Origin: a virus
DNA length: 40,427 nucleotides
Virus record (IMG/VR): IMGVR_UViG_3300023174_000324
Location: 1-40,427 of that record
Direction: 5' to 3' (one strand)
The notes under the pieces were generated by a model that saw only the letters and a list, made by a program, of their open reading frames with translations, was not told the DNA's origin and ran no database searches. A program made the translations under genes and the position numbers. Below are positions 18,577 through 26,461 of the stretch, one piece after another (the stretch's first letter is position 1; the number at the start of each line of letters is the position of its first letter).

Positions 18577-18884
18577 TGTCAGAAAGATCAGAGGTTAAAC
18601 GTGATGGTGCTAAAGCTCAAAAAAATAGTGGGCGTGGTGACTATCAAAAAGGTGATGCTAAGTGGAATCAGTTCCTAGTGGATTACAAAGAAGCAAAAGC
18701 ATCATTTAATTTAAATAAAGATGTATGGGCTAAAATCTGTACAGATACTTTTAAGGTAAGCAGAGATATGCATCCTGCACTTAAAATAATTATCGGTGAG
18801 GATTCCAAGGTTCGTCTTGGAATCATTGAGTGGTCTATCTTGGAAGATTTGATCACATTTTGGGAGGAAAATAAAAATGGCTAA
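18576..18884 (+). CDS. hypothetical protein between recA and ssb
   Basis: The 102-residue protein has a disordered basic head (residues 1-25) followed by helices (WNQFLVDYKEAKASF, VWAKICTDTFKVSR, GIIEWSILEDLITFWEE). No family recognised. It begins in a TAATG overlap and its end overlaps ssb by 8 bases, so a recombination accessory role is a guess from context only. Confidence 0.6.
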   Translation: MSERSEVKRDGAKAQKNSGRGDYQKGDAKWNQFLVDYKEAKASFNLNKDVWAKICTDTFKVSRDMHPALKIIIGEDSKVRLGIIEWSILEDLITFWEENKNG

Positions 18885-19269
18885 TCCAATTATTACAATT
18901 GTTGGCAGAGTTGGAAGTGAACCAGAAGCAGTAGGATCAAATGGCCTTCGCTTTAGAGTTGCAACTAATGATCGTGTTAAGAATGATGCAACTGGAGAAT
19001 GGGAAGACAAAAATACATCTTGGTGGACAATAAAAGCTTGGCGCACACTTGCTGCACAGTCAAAGACTGTAATTAAAAAAGGCATGGAAGTTATTATTGT
19101 TGGAAAAATTTATGAAGAAAACTGGACAGATAAAGATGGCGTTAAAAGAAGTTCTTATGAAATTAATGCTGAATCAATTTCTGTTACAGCATACACTTTA
19201 TCTAAAGATAAAACACCAAATAATGACCAGTTCCCATCATATAAAACTTACGCAGAAGTTCCTTTCTAA
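18877..19269 (+). CDS. ssb: bacterial-type single-stranded DNA-binding protein
   Basis: The 130-residue protein is an SSB OB-fold: ITIVGRVGSEPE at the start, WWTIKAWRTLAAQ in the centre, KGMEVIIVGKIYEE, and SYEINAESI. The tail is short and ends EVPF, a reduced version of the acidic DDDIPF-type tip that recruits partner proteins. It lies seven genes after recA's operon start and overlaps its neighbours on both sides. A second, gp32-like ssDNA-binding protein is encoded at 12872. Confidence 0.92.
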   Translation: MANPIITIVGRVGSEPEAVGSNGLRFRVATNDRVKNDATGEWEDKNTSWWTIKAWRTLAAQSKTVIKKGMEVIIVGKIYEENWTDKDGVKRSSYEINAESISVTAYTLSKDKTPNNDQFPSYKTYAEVPF

Positions 19270-19424
19270 TGAAAGAAATTTTTATGACAACAATTACAGG
19301 AATGGGAGTTGGCGTAGTTTTTGCGTTATTTAAACTACCAGTTCCTGCGCCACCAGTATTTGCTGGACTTATGGGTATATTTGGATTGTGGTTAGGTTAT
19401 GGCTTAGTGGGAAGGTTTATTTAA
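19269..19424 (+). CDS. XapX-domain small membrane protein
   Basis: This 51-residue protein has two hydrophobic helices joined by LPVPAPP. The pattern GMGVGVVFALF, then PAPPVFAGLMGIFGLWLGY, is the XapX domain of small bacterial membrane proteins of unknown function. It starts and ends in TAATG overlaps between ssb and the next gene, an odd setting for a membrane protein. Family match is by motif reading. Confidence 0.7.
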   Translation: MKEIFMTTITGMGVGVVFALFKLPVPAPPVFAGLMGIFGLWLGYGLVGRFI

Positions 19425-19762
19425 TGCCTGAAGATAAAAATACACTTGAATTAATTAGCAATATTACTGAGTTTAATGATCTACATGATTTCATGAAAGA
19501 TGAGCATTTAGACAAGGCTTTGGCTATTGTGGTAAAATTGTTAATGAATCCAGATGTTCCTTCAGCTAAGGCACCACATTTAATTATGGAGCTTCAAGCA
19601 ATGTCAACCAAATTTGCAGTTCTTGCATCTGTATATTCTACAATTGCTAAGGATAAAGCGGGAACAGAAAACAATAATAAAAAGAACATTTATTATTCAG
19701 TAAAAGAGTCCATAGACAAATTAGTAGATGCGCTTAAATATGTTGTGAGGTATAACTCCTAA
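19424..19762 (+). CDS. hypothetical helical protein before the Cas4-like nuclease
   Basis: I use the ATG at 19424 (112 residues), which makes a TAATG overlap, not the in-frame upstream codon at 19388 inside the previous gene. The protein is all-helical with LIMELQAMSTKFAVLASVYSTI and a C-terminal KESIDKLVDALKYVV. Helical partners of this size often precede phage RecB/Cas4-like nucleases, but I recognise no family. The nuclease gene starts directly after its stop. Confidence 0.6.
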   Translation: MPEDKNTLELISNITEFNDLHDFMKDEHLDKALAIVVKLLMNPDVPSAKAPHLIMELQAMSTKFAVLASVYSTIAKDKAGTENNNKKNIYYSVKESIDKLVDALKYVVRYNS

Positions 19763-20554
19763 ATGGGTAGAGATATAGTAAAAAATCTTAAGTTTAAGAA
19801 GCACACAGGTAAATTTTTTGATCCTGAATTATTTGCTCAATTGCTTGATGAGTCATATCGAAATACAAAACGTGCAGACGGAGAGATGACAAAAAAATCA
19901 TTTAGCCCAAGCTCGCTTGGATATGGGCATGGCACATGTCCAAGATATTGGTATATGGCTTTCTCTGGCGCAATGTTCATTGATGATAATGATGCAGTTG
20001 CAATTGCTAATATGGCACAGGGAACGCAGGCACACGAAAGACTTCAAAAACTTATCTCTACTATGCCTCAATTTAAAATGGAAGAAGAAGAGATTCTTAA
20101 TGAGTATCCACCTATCAGAGGGTTTATAGACTTAATTATGGAGTACGATGGTGAAACTGTAATTGGTGAAATCAAAACGGCTAAACAAGAAGTGTGGGAT
20201 ACAAGACAGTCTGAGATGAAACCTACTGCTAATCACATGCTTCAACTTCTAACATATATGAAGCTAAAGAATGCCAAGGAAGGATTCTTCTTATATGAGA
20301 ATAAAAATACTCAGGAGATTCTTGTAATTCCAATTTCAATGAATGAAAGAAATACAAAGATTATTGAAGATACATTCCTTTGGATGTGTGAAGTCTGGGA
20401 TAATTTTAAAGATGGTGATCTTCCAATGAGACCTGCAGGTGCTACTAAATCAAAGATGCCTTGTACATATTGTCCAGTCAAAAAAGAATGTTACTCTAAA
20501 GACACACCACTTGGCACAGTTCAAATTGAAAAATTTGAGGTTCCTTCTGTATGA
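19763..20554 (+). CDS. Cas4/RecB-like PD-(D/E)XK nuclease with Fe-S cysteines
   Basis: The 263-residue protein has all nuclease motifs: His91 (AHERL), Asp123 (GFIDLI), Glu136-x-Lys138 (GEIKT) and Gln161. Four cysteines in the Cas4/AddB arrangement, Cys59 and then Cys234, Cys237 and Cys243 (CTYCPVKKEC), would bind a 4Fe-4S cluster. It is a probable 5'-3' or end-processing exonuclease for recombination with RecA and SSB. No CRISPR array is present, so it is a recombination enzyme rather than an adaptation protein. Confidence 0.88.
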   Translation: MGRDIVKNLKFKKHTGKFFDPELFAQLLDESYRNTKRADGEMTKKSFSPSSLGYGHGTCPRYWYMAFSGAMFIDDNDAVAIANMAQGTQAHERLQKLISTMPQFKMEEEEILNEYPPIRGFIDLIMEYDGETVIGEIKTAKQEVWDTRQSEMKPTANHMLQLLTYMKLKNAKEGFFLYENKNTQEILVIPISMNERNTKIIEDTFLWMCEVWDNFKDGDLPMRPAGATKSKMPCTYCPVKKECYSKDTPLGTVQIEKFEVPSV

Positions 20555-20829
20555 TCTGTGCTAATTCGGAATGTAAAAAAAATTTTACTCCAAAAACACA
20601 TAATCAAAAGTATTGCACTGATGAATGTTGCCGAATTGCTACTAATCGTAGAATTATGGAAAAATATTATGAACGTAAGGCTATTAAAAATGGAGCATTG
20701 CGTCCATGTCGTAGATGTAAAAATCAATTAAGCAGATATAACAAAGGTGATTTTTGTGCAACTTGTGAAAAAAATATAAACCTTGAAAACAAAAGCAAAC
20801 TTTTTAGGATGATAGATGACATTAGCTAG
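20551..20829 (+). CDS. protein with two zinc knots
   Basis: The 92-residue basic protein starts in an ATGA overlap. Its first knot uses Cys3, Cys8, Cys22 and Cys26 (with NQKYCTDECC), a pattern found in many phage and bacterial small DNA-associated proteins. The second uses Cys53, Cys56, Cys69 and Cys72 (CRRC, CATC). It overlaps the RuvC-like gene by 14 bases. Nucleic-acid binding is likely, precise role unknown. Confidence 0.65.
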   Translation: MICANSECKKNFTPKTHNQKYCTDECCRIATNRRIMEKYYERKAIKNGALRPCRRCKNQLSRYNKGDFCATCEKNINLENKSKLFRMIDDIS

Positions 20830-21382
20830 TTTAAAAAAGACTCAAGCAAATAGAGTGTTAGGAATAGATGCCTCTACTAACTCTATTGCTTTTTGTTTAA
20901 TGGAAAATGATGTCCCGTTAAAATGGGGTAAGATTAATTTAACAGGCAACGACATATATGAAAAGATTCATGACGCTAAAATCAAGATGGCTTCAATGCT
21001 AGATGAACTTAAATCAGATTATATTGTTGTTGAGGGTGCAGTATTTGTAAAGTCTGCAGATGCTGTAATTAAACTATCATATGTCTATGGGGTTGTTATT
21101 GCAGAACTAATGTCCACTGGAGCAAAAGTTATAACCATATCCCCTTCGTCTTGGCAGGCATACATAGGAAACAAGAACCCTACAAAAGAAGAGAAAGCGG
21201 CTATCAGAGCAAAGAATCCAGGATACGCAGACTCTTGGTATCAAAACCAATTACGCAATATGCGTAAACAAAGAACAGTAGATTATTTTAATAAAAAATA
21301 TAACTTGGCATTAACAGATTTTGATGTGTCAGATTCATTTGGAATTGCACATTATTCAAATAGTATATTGACAGAACGATGA
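20816..21382 (+). CDS. ruvC: RuvC-like Holliday junction resolvase
   Basis: The 188-residue protein shows the RNase H-fold acidic residues in order: Asp18 in VLGIDAST, Glu73 in YIVVEGAVF, and Asp172 in DVSDSFGIAHY. The SPSSWQAYIG segment and the basic NMRKQRTVDYF helix fit RuvC and phage resolvases. It would resolve branched DNA made by recombination before packaging. It ends in an ATGA overlap with a tiny helix-turn-helix gene. Confidence 0.85.
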   Translation: MTLASLKKTQANRVLGIDASTNSIAFCLMENDVPLKWGKINLTGNDIYEKIHDAKIKMASMLDELKSDYIVVEGAVFVKSADAVIKLSYVYGVVIAELMSTGAKVITISPSSWQAYIGNKNPTKEEKAAIRAKNPGYADSWYQNQLRNMRKQRTVDYFNKKYNLALTDFDVSDSFGIAHYSNSILTER

Positions 21383-21525
21383 AATACTATCAAAGTAAAG
21401 AGTGGCTACATCGTAGATATGTTTTGCAAAAAAAGACAGTCACAGAAATAGCTAAAGAATGTAATGTCTCTGCTATGACTATACAGAGATACTTAGATCA
21501 GTTTGGGTTAATTAAGAAAAGATGA
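21379..21525 (+). CDS. tiny helix-turn-helix protein
   Basis: This 48-residue protein is essentially one helix-turn-helix: TVTEIAKECNVSAMTIQRYL (residues 20-39), flanked by basic residues. It sits in ATGA overlaps with ruvC before it and the glycosyltransferase after it. It could be a repressor for one of the palindromic operators in this window, or a DNA-binding partner of the resolvase. Confidence 0.7.
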   Translation: MKYYQSKEWLHRRYVLQKKTVTEIAKECNVSAMTIQRYLDQFGLIKKR

Positions 21526-22217
21526 AGTTCTCACATAAGGTTTTTCATATTGAAGGTAATGAAGAAAGATATTCTAAGGTAAAGTCTATAAATGACTACC
21601 TACATTCATACTCAAAGCTTTTAATAACTCCAACAATTAAAATATCTTCTATTGAAGAATATACTGAGTTTTTAAAAAATAACCCAAGCTTTGTGCCAGA
21701 TCCATATGGATATAGTCTTCATGGTGAACAGGGCTGGAGGTATGGAGAGATAGGAATTTGGGCAAGCAATTGGACTGCATGGCGTAACTTCCTTGAGTCA
21801 GACTCAGACTACTTAATTCTTATGGAAGACGACATTGTATATTCAGATGGATTTATGGATATGATTATTAATTATATGAGACAGCTTCCAGAAAATTGGG
21901 ATGCCTTTCATGCTTTTTCTCCAGCAGATCAGTTTGGTAAATACAATCATTCTCATGATATTGATGCAGATGATGTATGTAGGTGCTATCAGGACTGGTC
22001 TTGCTTATGTTATATTATAACAAAGGCGGGTGCTCAAAAGCTTATTGATAACTCTAATAGATTTAATCTTCCGTTAGACTGGTATATGTTTAGGCAACAG
22101 CATATATTTAACACTTACACAATTAAACCATCATCAGAATTTCCATGTACATTGTTGCCAACTGAATCAACATTTCAAACTAAACAGAAAAGAGAAATAA
22201 TAAATGGGATACTCTAA
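21522..22217 (+). CDS. glycosyltransferase, family 25-like
   Basis: The 231-residue protein has the family 25 layout: KVFHIEGNEERYSKV at the start, GEIGIWASNWTAWRNF in the centre, and the metal/nucleotide-sugar motif LMEDD (residues 100-104). YIITKAGAQKLID near 165 is the usual following segment. It would transfer a sugar from a nucleotide-sugar donor. It opens a four-gene modification cassette, starting in an ATGA overlap with the helix-turn-helix gene. Confidence 0.82.
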   Translation: MKFSHKVFHIEGNEERYSKVKSINDYLHSYSKLLITPTIKISSIEEYTEFLKNNPSFVPDPYGYSLHGEQGWRYGEIGIWASNWTAWRNFLESDSDYLILMEDDIVYSDGFMDMIINYMRQLPENWDAFHAFSPADQFGKYNHSHDIDADDVCRCYQDWSCLCYIITKAGAQKLIDNSNRFNLPLDWYMFRQQHIFNTYTIKPSSEFPCTLLPTESTFQTKQKREIINGIL

Positions 22218-22728
22218 TCCAGAAAACAAGCCATGGGCACAGCAAAAAATAATTGAGTTAAAGCCAACAACCGTGCTCGATGTAGGAGCTGGCCAGGGAA
22301 CCTATTTAAACTTAATCAGAGATGGTTTGGGTACTGGAGTAATAGTTAATGCAGTAGAAGTATGGCAACCATACATAGATCAGTTTAATCTTTTAAACAG
22401 ATACGATAATCTGTTCCCAATTGATGTCAGAGAGATAACTAACTTTGGATACGACCTTGTAATACTTGGAGATGTGCTTGAGCATATGTCAGAATCTGAT
22501 GCATTAATTTTATGGGAAAGAATCTCAAAGCAAGCAAAATACGCAATGATATCTATTCCTATTATTCATTATCATCAAGATGCAATTAATGGCAACCCAT
22601 ATGAAGTACATGTCGAAGAAGATTGGACAGTTGAAAGAGTATTAGAAAAATTTAGTCACATAGTAGAGCATAAAAAGTTTGAAGTGACTGGAACATTTAT
22701 TGCAAAGTTTGATAATGACAATTCCTAA
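22204..22728 (+). CDS. class I SAM-dependent methyltransferase
   Basis: The 174-residue protein carries motif I VLDVGAGQG (residues 24-32) and the post-motif LVILGDVLEHM near 90. It lacks the NPPY/DPPY catalytic motif of adenine or cytosine-N4 methyltransferases and the PC motif of cytosine-C5 enzymes. It is therefore more likely to act on a sugar, small molecule or protein. It overlaps glycosyltransferase genes on both sides, which suggests it methylates their product. Confidence 0.82.
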   Translation: MGYSNPENKPWAQQKIIELKPTTVLDVGAGQGTYLNLIRDGLGTGVIVNAVEVWQPYIDQFNLLNRYDNLFPIDVREITNFGYDLVILGDVLEHMSESDALILWERISKQAKYAMISIPIIHYHQDAINGNPYEVHVEEDWTVERVLEKFSHIVEHKKFEVTGTFIAKFDNDNS

Positions 22729-23434
22729 AATTATTTGGCAAACTTATAAAGATCCATACAATAGTTTAACAGGCTACATGTACGATTCTATTCAGACTTG
22801 GCGTGATCTAAATCCAGATTATGAACATAGATACATGGACGATCTGCAGGCTGGTGATTTTCTATTAAATGAATATGGTCAGGAATGGTATGATATATTT
22901 ATAAACCTTCCAGTCGGTGTCATGCGTGGAGACCTCTGGAGATACATGGTCATATATAAGTATGGTGGAGTATATACTGATTTAGATACAGAATGCCTAT
23001 TACCTATATCAACATGGATGCTAGAAGATAAAGATTTTATTGTATGCCCAGAAACAAATGAACATTTTTGTCAGTGGACATTTGCCTCATCTGCAGGTAA
23101 TCCAATTTTAAAATCAGTATTAGATTTAATTAAAGATAGACTATTAAGCCCAGAATATGGATCCCCGCATTTTGTGCATACTCATACTGGCCCAGCTATA
23201 TGGACTGATGGAATTAATAAAGCTTTGGCATTAAATGTAGATAATTTAATTAGTGACTACCTATTGTTAAATTCTTCTGATAATGCTAAACTGTATAAAT
23301 TCCATTGCTATGGCGGAGAACAGTGGCGCATTTTTCATTTTGAATCAGTAAAGCATATTTATGGTAGTCAAAAATGGAATGATGGAAATTACGTACAATG
23401 GATTGAAGACCCAATAGTGAAAGGTACTAGATAA
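22715..23434 (+). CDS. glycosyltransferase, family 32 (OCH1-like, DxD)
   Basis: The ATG at 22715 is chosen over an upstream TTG at 22700; it gives 239 residues starting MTIPKIIWQTYKDP, the classic opening. The donor-binding region follows: RGDLWRYMVIYKYGGVYTDLDTEC, in which DLD is at residues 89-91. These enzymes add hexoses to glycans. The gene overlaps the methyltransferase by 14 bases and ends in a TAATG overlap with the DUF1599-like gene. Confidence 0.85.
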   Translation: MTIPKIIWQTYKDPYNSLTGYMYDSIQTWRDLNPDYEHRYMDDLQAGDFLLNEYGQEWYDIFINLPVGVMRGDLWRYMVIYKYGGVYTDLDTECLLPISTWMLEDKDFIVCPETNEHFCQWTFASSAGNPILKSVLDLIKDRLLSPEYGSPHFVHTHTGPAIWTDGINKALALNVDNLISDYLLLNSSDNAKLYKFHCYGGEQWRIFHFESVKHIYGSQKWNDGNYVQWIEDPIVKGTR

Positions 23435-23775
23435 TGGCGGGATACCCAGAAAAAGAAAACGGTTATCAGATGTGGGTAACTGATCTTCAATTAATGGCAA
23501 CAGATGCACCATCAGGACATAAGATTATTAGAGAGTGTCTTGAAATTGCAGAGATGTTAATTAATAAAAATATATCGTATGGAGACTCAGCACTTAGTCC
23601 AATTCGTATATTTTCTCAGGCGGATAACCAAGAACAAATTAAAATTCGCATTGATGATAAGATTAATAGAATAAAAAATGGTTCAGGTTTTGCTGGAGAT
23701 AATGATATTGATGACATGATTGGTTACTTAATCTTACTTAAAATTGCTAAGAAACTTGCTATTTTAGTTGACTAG
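23434..23775 (+). CDS. DUF1599-like / nucleotide-modification-associated protein
   Basis: The 113-residue protein has the DUF1599 pattern: LINKNISYGDSAL near 43-55, then IKIRIDDKINRIKNG, then DDMIGYLILLKIAKKL. This small helical domain is associated by genome context with phage base-modification systems. Here it follows two glycosyltransferases and a methyltransferase in a coupled operon. The domain call is by motif reading. Confidence 0.7.
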   Translation: MAGYPEKENGYQMWVTDLQLMATDAPSGHKIIRECLEIAEMLINKNISYGDSALSPIRIFSQADNQEQIKIRIDDKINRIKNGSGFAGDNDIDDMIGYLILLKIAKKLAILVD

Positions 23776-23784
23776 AAGTATAAT
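23756..23784 (+). promoter_or_regulatory. promoter for the terminase genes (leaderless)
   Basis: TTGCTA (23756-23761) and TATAAT (23779-23784) are 17 bases apart. Six bases separate the -10 from the ATG at 23791, so the message should start at that ATG. The promoter overlaps the end of the previous gene. Confidence 0.7.
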
Positions 23785-23790
23785 ATATTA

Positions 23791-24327
23791 ATGAGCGAAA
23801 TAGAATTGTCAGAGCATTTTGACAGAATGAATAGGGTTGTTGAAGAACTTCTAAAGGGAAGTACGCCCACTCAGATCGCCACAATTACGGGTATCCAGCG
23901 CAAAGAAGTATTAGAATTAATTGACGACTGGAAAGACGTTGTGCATAATGATAGTAATATTAGAGATCGTGCCAGAGAAGCCATCTCAGGGGCTGATCAA
24001 CACTATGCCATGCTTATCAAAGAAGCGTGGAAAACAGTAGAAGATGCAGACACCTCTGGACAATTAGGCATTAAATCTGGTGCATTAAAACTTATTGCAG
24101 ATATTGAGACTAAAAGAATTGCTATGTTGCAGTCTATTGGCGTATTAGAAAATAATGAAATTGCTGCACAAATTGCAGAAACAGAACGCAAGCAAGATAT
24201 ACTTGTTAAAATTTTAAAGGAAACTACATCAACATGCCCTAAGTGTAAGATGGAAGTTGCAAAGAGGCTATCTCAGATTACTGGAATAATCGAGTCAGTA
24301 CCAGTAGAGGAAGCCGATGTCGTTTGA
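23791..24327 (+). CDS. terS: probable small terminase subunit
   Basis: The 178-residue protein has an N-terminal helix-turn-helix (LLKGSTPTQIATITGIQRKEVLELI, residues 20-45), a central helical part and a C-terminal segment with CPKC (near 150). It overlaps the large terminase start by 11 bases. DNA-recognition domain, size and position all fit TerS, which selects phage DNA for packaging. It has its own predicted leaderless promoter. Confidence 0.75.
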   Translation: MSEIELSEHFDRMNRVVEELLKGSTPTQIATITGIQRKEVLELIDDWKDVVHNDSNIRDRAREAISGADQHYAMLIKEAWKTVEDADTSGQLGIKSGALKLIADIETKRIAMLQSIGVLENNEIAAQIAETERKQDILVKILKETTSTCPKCKMEVAKRLSQITGIIESVPVEEADVV

Positions 24328-26119
24328 TTTTAGTGACCTCATCGATATGCTTGATGGAGAGGAGTTCGATGAAAAACCAGTCGATCTTAAAACGTTTGTT
24401 AGAAGTCCAGAATACCTTGGGCTTCCAGAGCTTTCTGACTACCAGTACACGCTTATCGAAAAAAGCTCCCAAATTTATAAAGAGTCAACCCTTATTAAAC
24501 TCTTTGGAGAAGAAGAAGGAAGAATAAGATTTAAGCAAACTGCTAATGAAGTGGTTGCTCAATTAGGAAAAGGTTCTGGAAAAGATTATTGCTCAACTAT
24601 TGCAGTATCATATATAGTATATTTACTATTGTGCCTTAAGGACCCAGCCACATATTATGGTAAACCTCCAGGAGATAGCATTGATATTATTAACATTGCT
24701 ATTAACTCTCAACAGGCAAGCAACGTGTTCTTTAAGGGATTTAAGACACGCATTGATAAATCTCCTTGGTTTGCTGGAAAGTATAATGACAAAGCTTCAG
24801 AAGTTAAATTTGATAAGGCTATTACAGTACACTCAGGTCACTCAGAGCGTGAAGCATGGGAAGGATATAACGTAATTGTAGTTATCCTTGATGAAATTTC
24901 AGGATTTGCAATTGATAATACAACTGGGCATGAGCAAGCAAAAACAGGTGCAGCTATATATGATATGTACCGTGCATCTGTAGACTCTCGTTTTCCAGAC
25001 TTTGGCAAAGTAATATTATTGTCATTTCCAAGATACAAGAATGATTATATCCAACAGAGATACAATGCAGTTGTGGCGGAAAAAGAAACTATTATTCGTG
25101 ATTATAAGTTTAAGATGGATGAAGATCTACCAGATGATACGCAGGGAAATGAGTTTAGTGTTGAATGGGAAGAAGATCATATTATTTCATACAAGATTCC
25201 CAGAGTATATGCTCTTAAAAGACCTACTTGGGAAGTTAACCCAGTTAGAAAGATTGATGATTTTAAAGTAGCATTCTTTACTAACCCTTTGGATGCTTTA
25301 TCTAGATTTGCATGTATGCCACCTGATGCTGTTGATGCATTTTTTAAATCAAGAGAAAAGATTGAGAAGTCTTTTAATAAAGGGCATCTTGCTGTAGATA
25401 ATTTTGGCAGACTTGAAGACTGGTTTATACCAGATCCAGATAAAGAATATTTTTTGCACGTAGATTTAGCTCAGAAGCATGACCATTGTGCAGTAGCAAT
25501 GGGGCATGTAAATAAATGGGTTAATGTTAAGGTTACTGATACTTATTCTCAGCCAGCACCAATTGTTGAGATAGACGCAGTAAGATTTTGGACACCAACA
25601 AAAGATAAGTCTGTAGATTTTACCGAAGTAAAAGATTATATTCTTTCATTAAAAACACGAGGATTTAAAATTCGTGTATGCACCTTTGACAGATGGAACT
25701 CTCACGATATGATGCAACAATTAAAACAATACGGAATCAATACAGAGATTCTGTCTGTTTCTAAAAAACATTATGATGATATGGCAATGATTGTTGCGGA
25801 AGAAAGATTGTCTGGCCCACATATACAGTTACTTATTGATGAATTGCTACAACTTAAAATAATGAGAGACAGGGTTGACCACCCAAGAAAAGGTTCAAAA
25901 GATTTGGCGGACGCAGTTTGTGGAGCTATTTATAATGCTATTAGCAGAAGTAAATTTGATACAAACGAAGAAATAAATATACATACATATGAGTCTATGA
26001 GTTATGACAATGATTTTGGAACGGATGCTGATGGAGAAACTAGCTCATACAATATGATTAGGGCACCAAGAATGCCAGAAAACTTACGAGATGCAATGGA
26101 CAGGATGACAATAATATGA
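24317..26119 (+). CDS. terL: large terminase subunit
   Basis: The 600-residue packaging motor has an ATPase domain with a P-loop at 84-90 (GKGSGKD), Walker B IVVILDEISG (Asp192, Glu193), and a nuclease domain with acidic residues in LHVDLAQKHDH (about 382), CTFDRWNSHD and DLADAVCGA. The P-loop has Asp where Ser or Thr normally follows the lysine. It would cut and translocate DNA into the head. The portal gene, normally next, is not adjacent here. Its last bases overlap the next gene in ATGA. Confidence 0.92.
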   Translation: MSFDFSDLIDMLDGEEFDEKPVDLKTFVRSPEYLGLPELSDYQYTLIEKSSQIYKESTLIKLFGEEEGRIRFKQTANEVVAQLGKGSGKDYCSTIAVSYIVYLLLCLKDPATYYGKPPGDSIDIINIAINSQQASNVFFKGFKTRIDKSPWFAGKYNDKASEVKFDKAITVHSGHSEREAWEGYNVIVVILDEISGFAIDNTTGHEQAKTGAAIYDMYRASVDSRFPDFGKVILLSFPRYKNDYIQQRYNAVVAEKETIIRDYKFKMDEDLPDDTQGNEFSVEWEEDHIISYKIPRVYALKRPTWEVNPVRKIDDFKVAFFTNPLDALSRFACMPPDAVDAFFKSREKIEKSFNKGHLAVDNFGRLEDWFIPDPDKEYFLHVDLAQKHDHCAVAMGHVNKWVNVKVTDTYSQPAPIVEIDAVRFWTPTKDKSVDFTEVKDYILSLKTRGFKIRVCTFDRWNSHDMMQQLKQYGINTEILSVSKKHYDDMAMIVAEERLSGPHIQLLIDELLQLKIMRDRVDHPRKGSKDLADAVCGAIYNAISRSKFDTNEEINIHTYESMSYDNDFGTDADGETSSYNMIRAPRMPENLRDAMDRMTII

Positions 26120-26364
26120 GTACTTATCAAGAAAAAGCTAAAGAATGTAAATGTTGCGGTAAGCATGTTCCACTTCCAACTGTACTAAAAGAGTATAATG
26201 AAATAGTTTTATGCCCAACTACATTTACCAATGTAATTGAATATAAAAGAATTTGGATTGCTGCAGGTCATAGACCAATGGGTAATATTAGAAAACATTT
26301 TTCAGAATATGTACAGCAAATAGTAGAAGAAACTATTGACAAAAATGAAGACGGCACGTTATAA
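26116..26364 (+). CDS. hypothetical cysteine-containing protein after terL
   Basis: The 82-residue protein begins in an ATGA overlap. Cys11, Cys13, Cys14, His17 and Cys33 could form a small metal site. The second half is helical (IRKHFSEYVQQIVEETI). No family recognised. The stop codon lies inside the -10 of the following tRNA promoter. Confidence 0.6.
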   Translation: MSTYQEKAKECKCCGKHVPLPTVLKEYNEIVLCPTTFTNVIEYKRIWIAAGHRPMGNIRKHFSEYVQQIVEETIDKNEDGTL

Positions 26365-26365
26365 T
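26336..26365 (+). promoter_or_regulatory. consensus promoter for tRNA-CAT
   Basis: TTGACA (26336-26341) and TATAAT (26360-26365) are 18 bases apart. The predicted start, near 26372, lies a few bases before the tRNA. The promoter is inside the end of the preceding gene. Confidence 0.75.
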
Positions 26366-26375
26366 ATACAACTAA

Positions 26376-26449
26376 GCAACAATAGCTTAGTTGGTTAAAG
26401 CCCCGAACTCATAATTCGGTAATCGTAGGTTCAAGTCCTACTTGTTGCA
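26376..26449 (+). tRNA. tRNA with anticodon CAT (Met elongator or Ile2)
   Basis: Acceptor arms GCAACAA (26376-26382) and TTGTTGC (26442-26448) pair fully, with discriminator A. The anticodon stem CCGAA/TTCGG holds loop CTCATAA, anticodon CAT at 26410-26412. The T arm is GTAGG TTCAAGT CCTAC. Pairing at 1-72 is G-C, so it is not an initiator tRNA. A CAT anticodon can be elongator Met or, after lysidine modification, Ile for AUA, a frequent codon here. CCA is not encoded. Confidence 0.88.
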
Positions 26450-26461
26450 CAAGGAGATAAC

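Noticed and set aside
19763-20554. Cas4-like protein taken as part of a CRISPR system
   Set aside because: No cas1, cas2 or repeat-spacer array is present. Neighbours are recA, ssb and ruvC, so it is a recombination nuclease.
22204-22728. DNA adenine or cytosine methyltransferase
   Set aside because: It has only the SAM-binding motif. The catalytic NPPY/DPPY and PC motifs of DNA methyltransferases are missing.
26376-26449. Initiator tRNA-fMet
   Set aside because: The first acceptor pair is G-C and the anticodon stem lacks the three G-C pairs of initiators.
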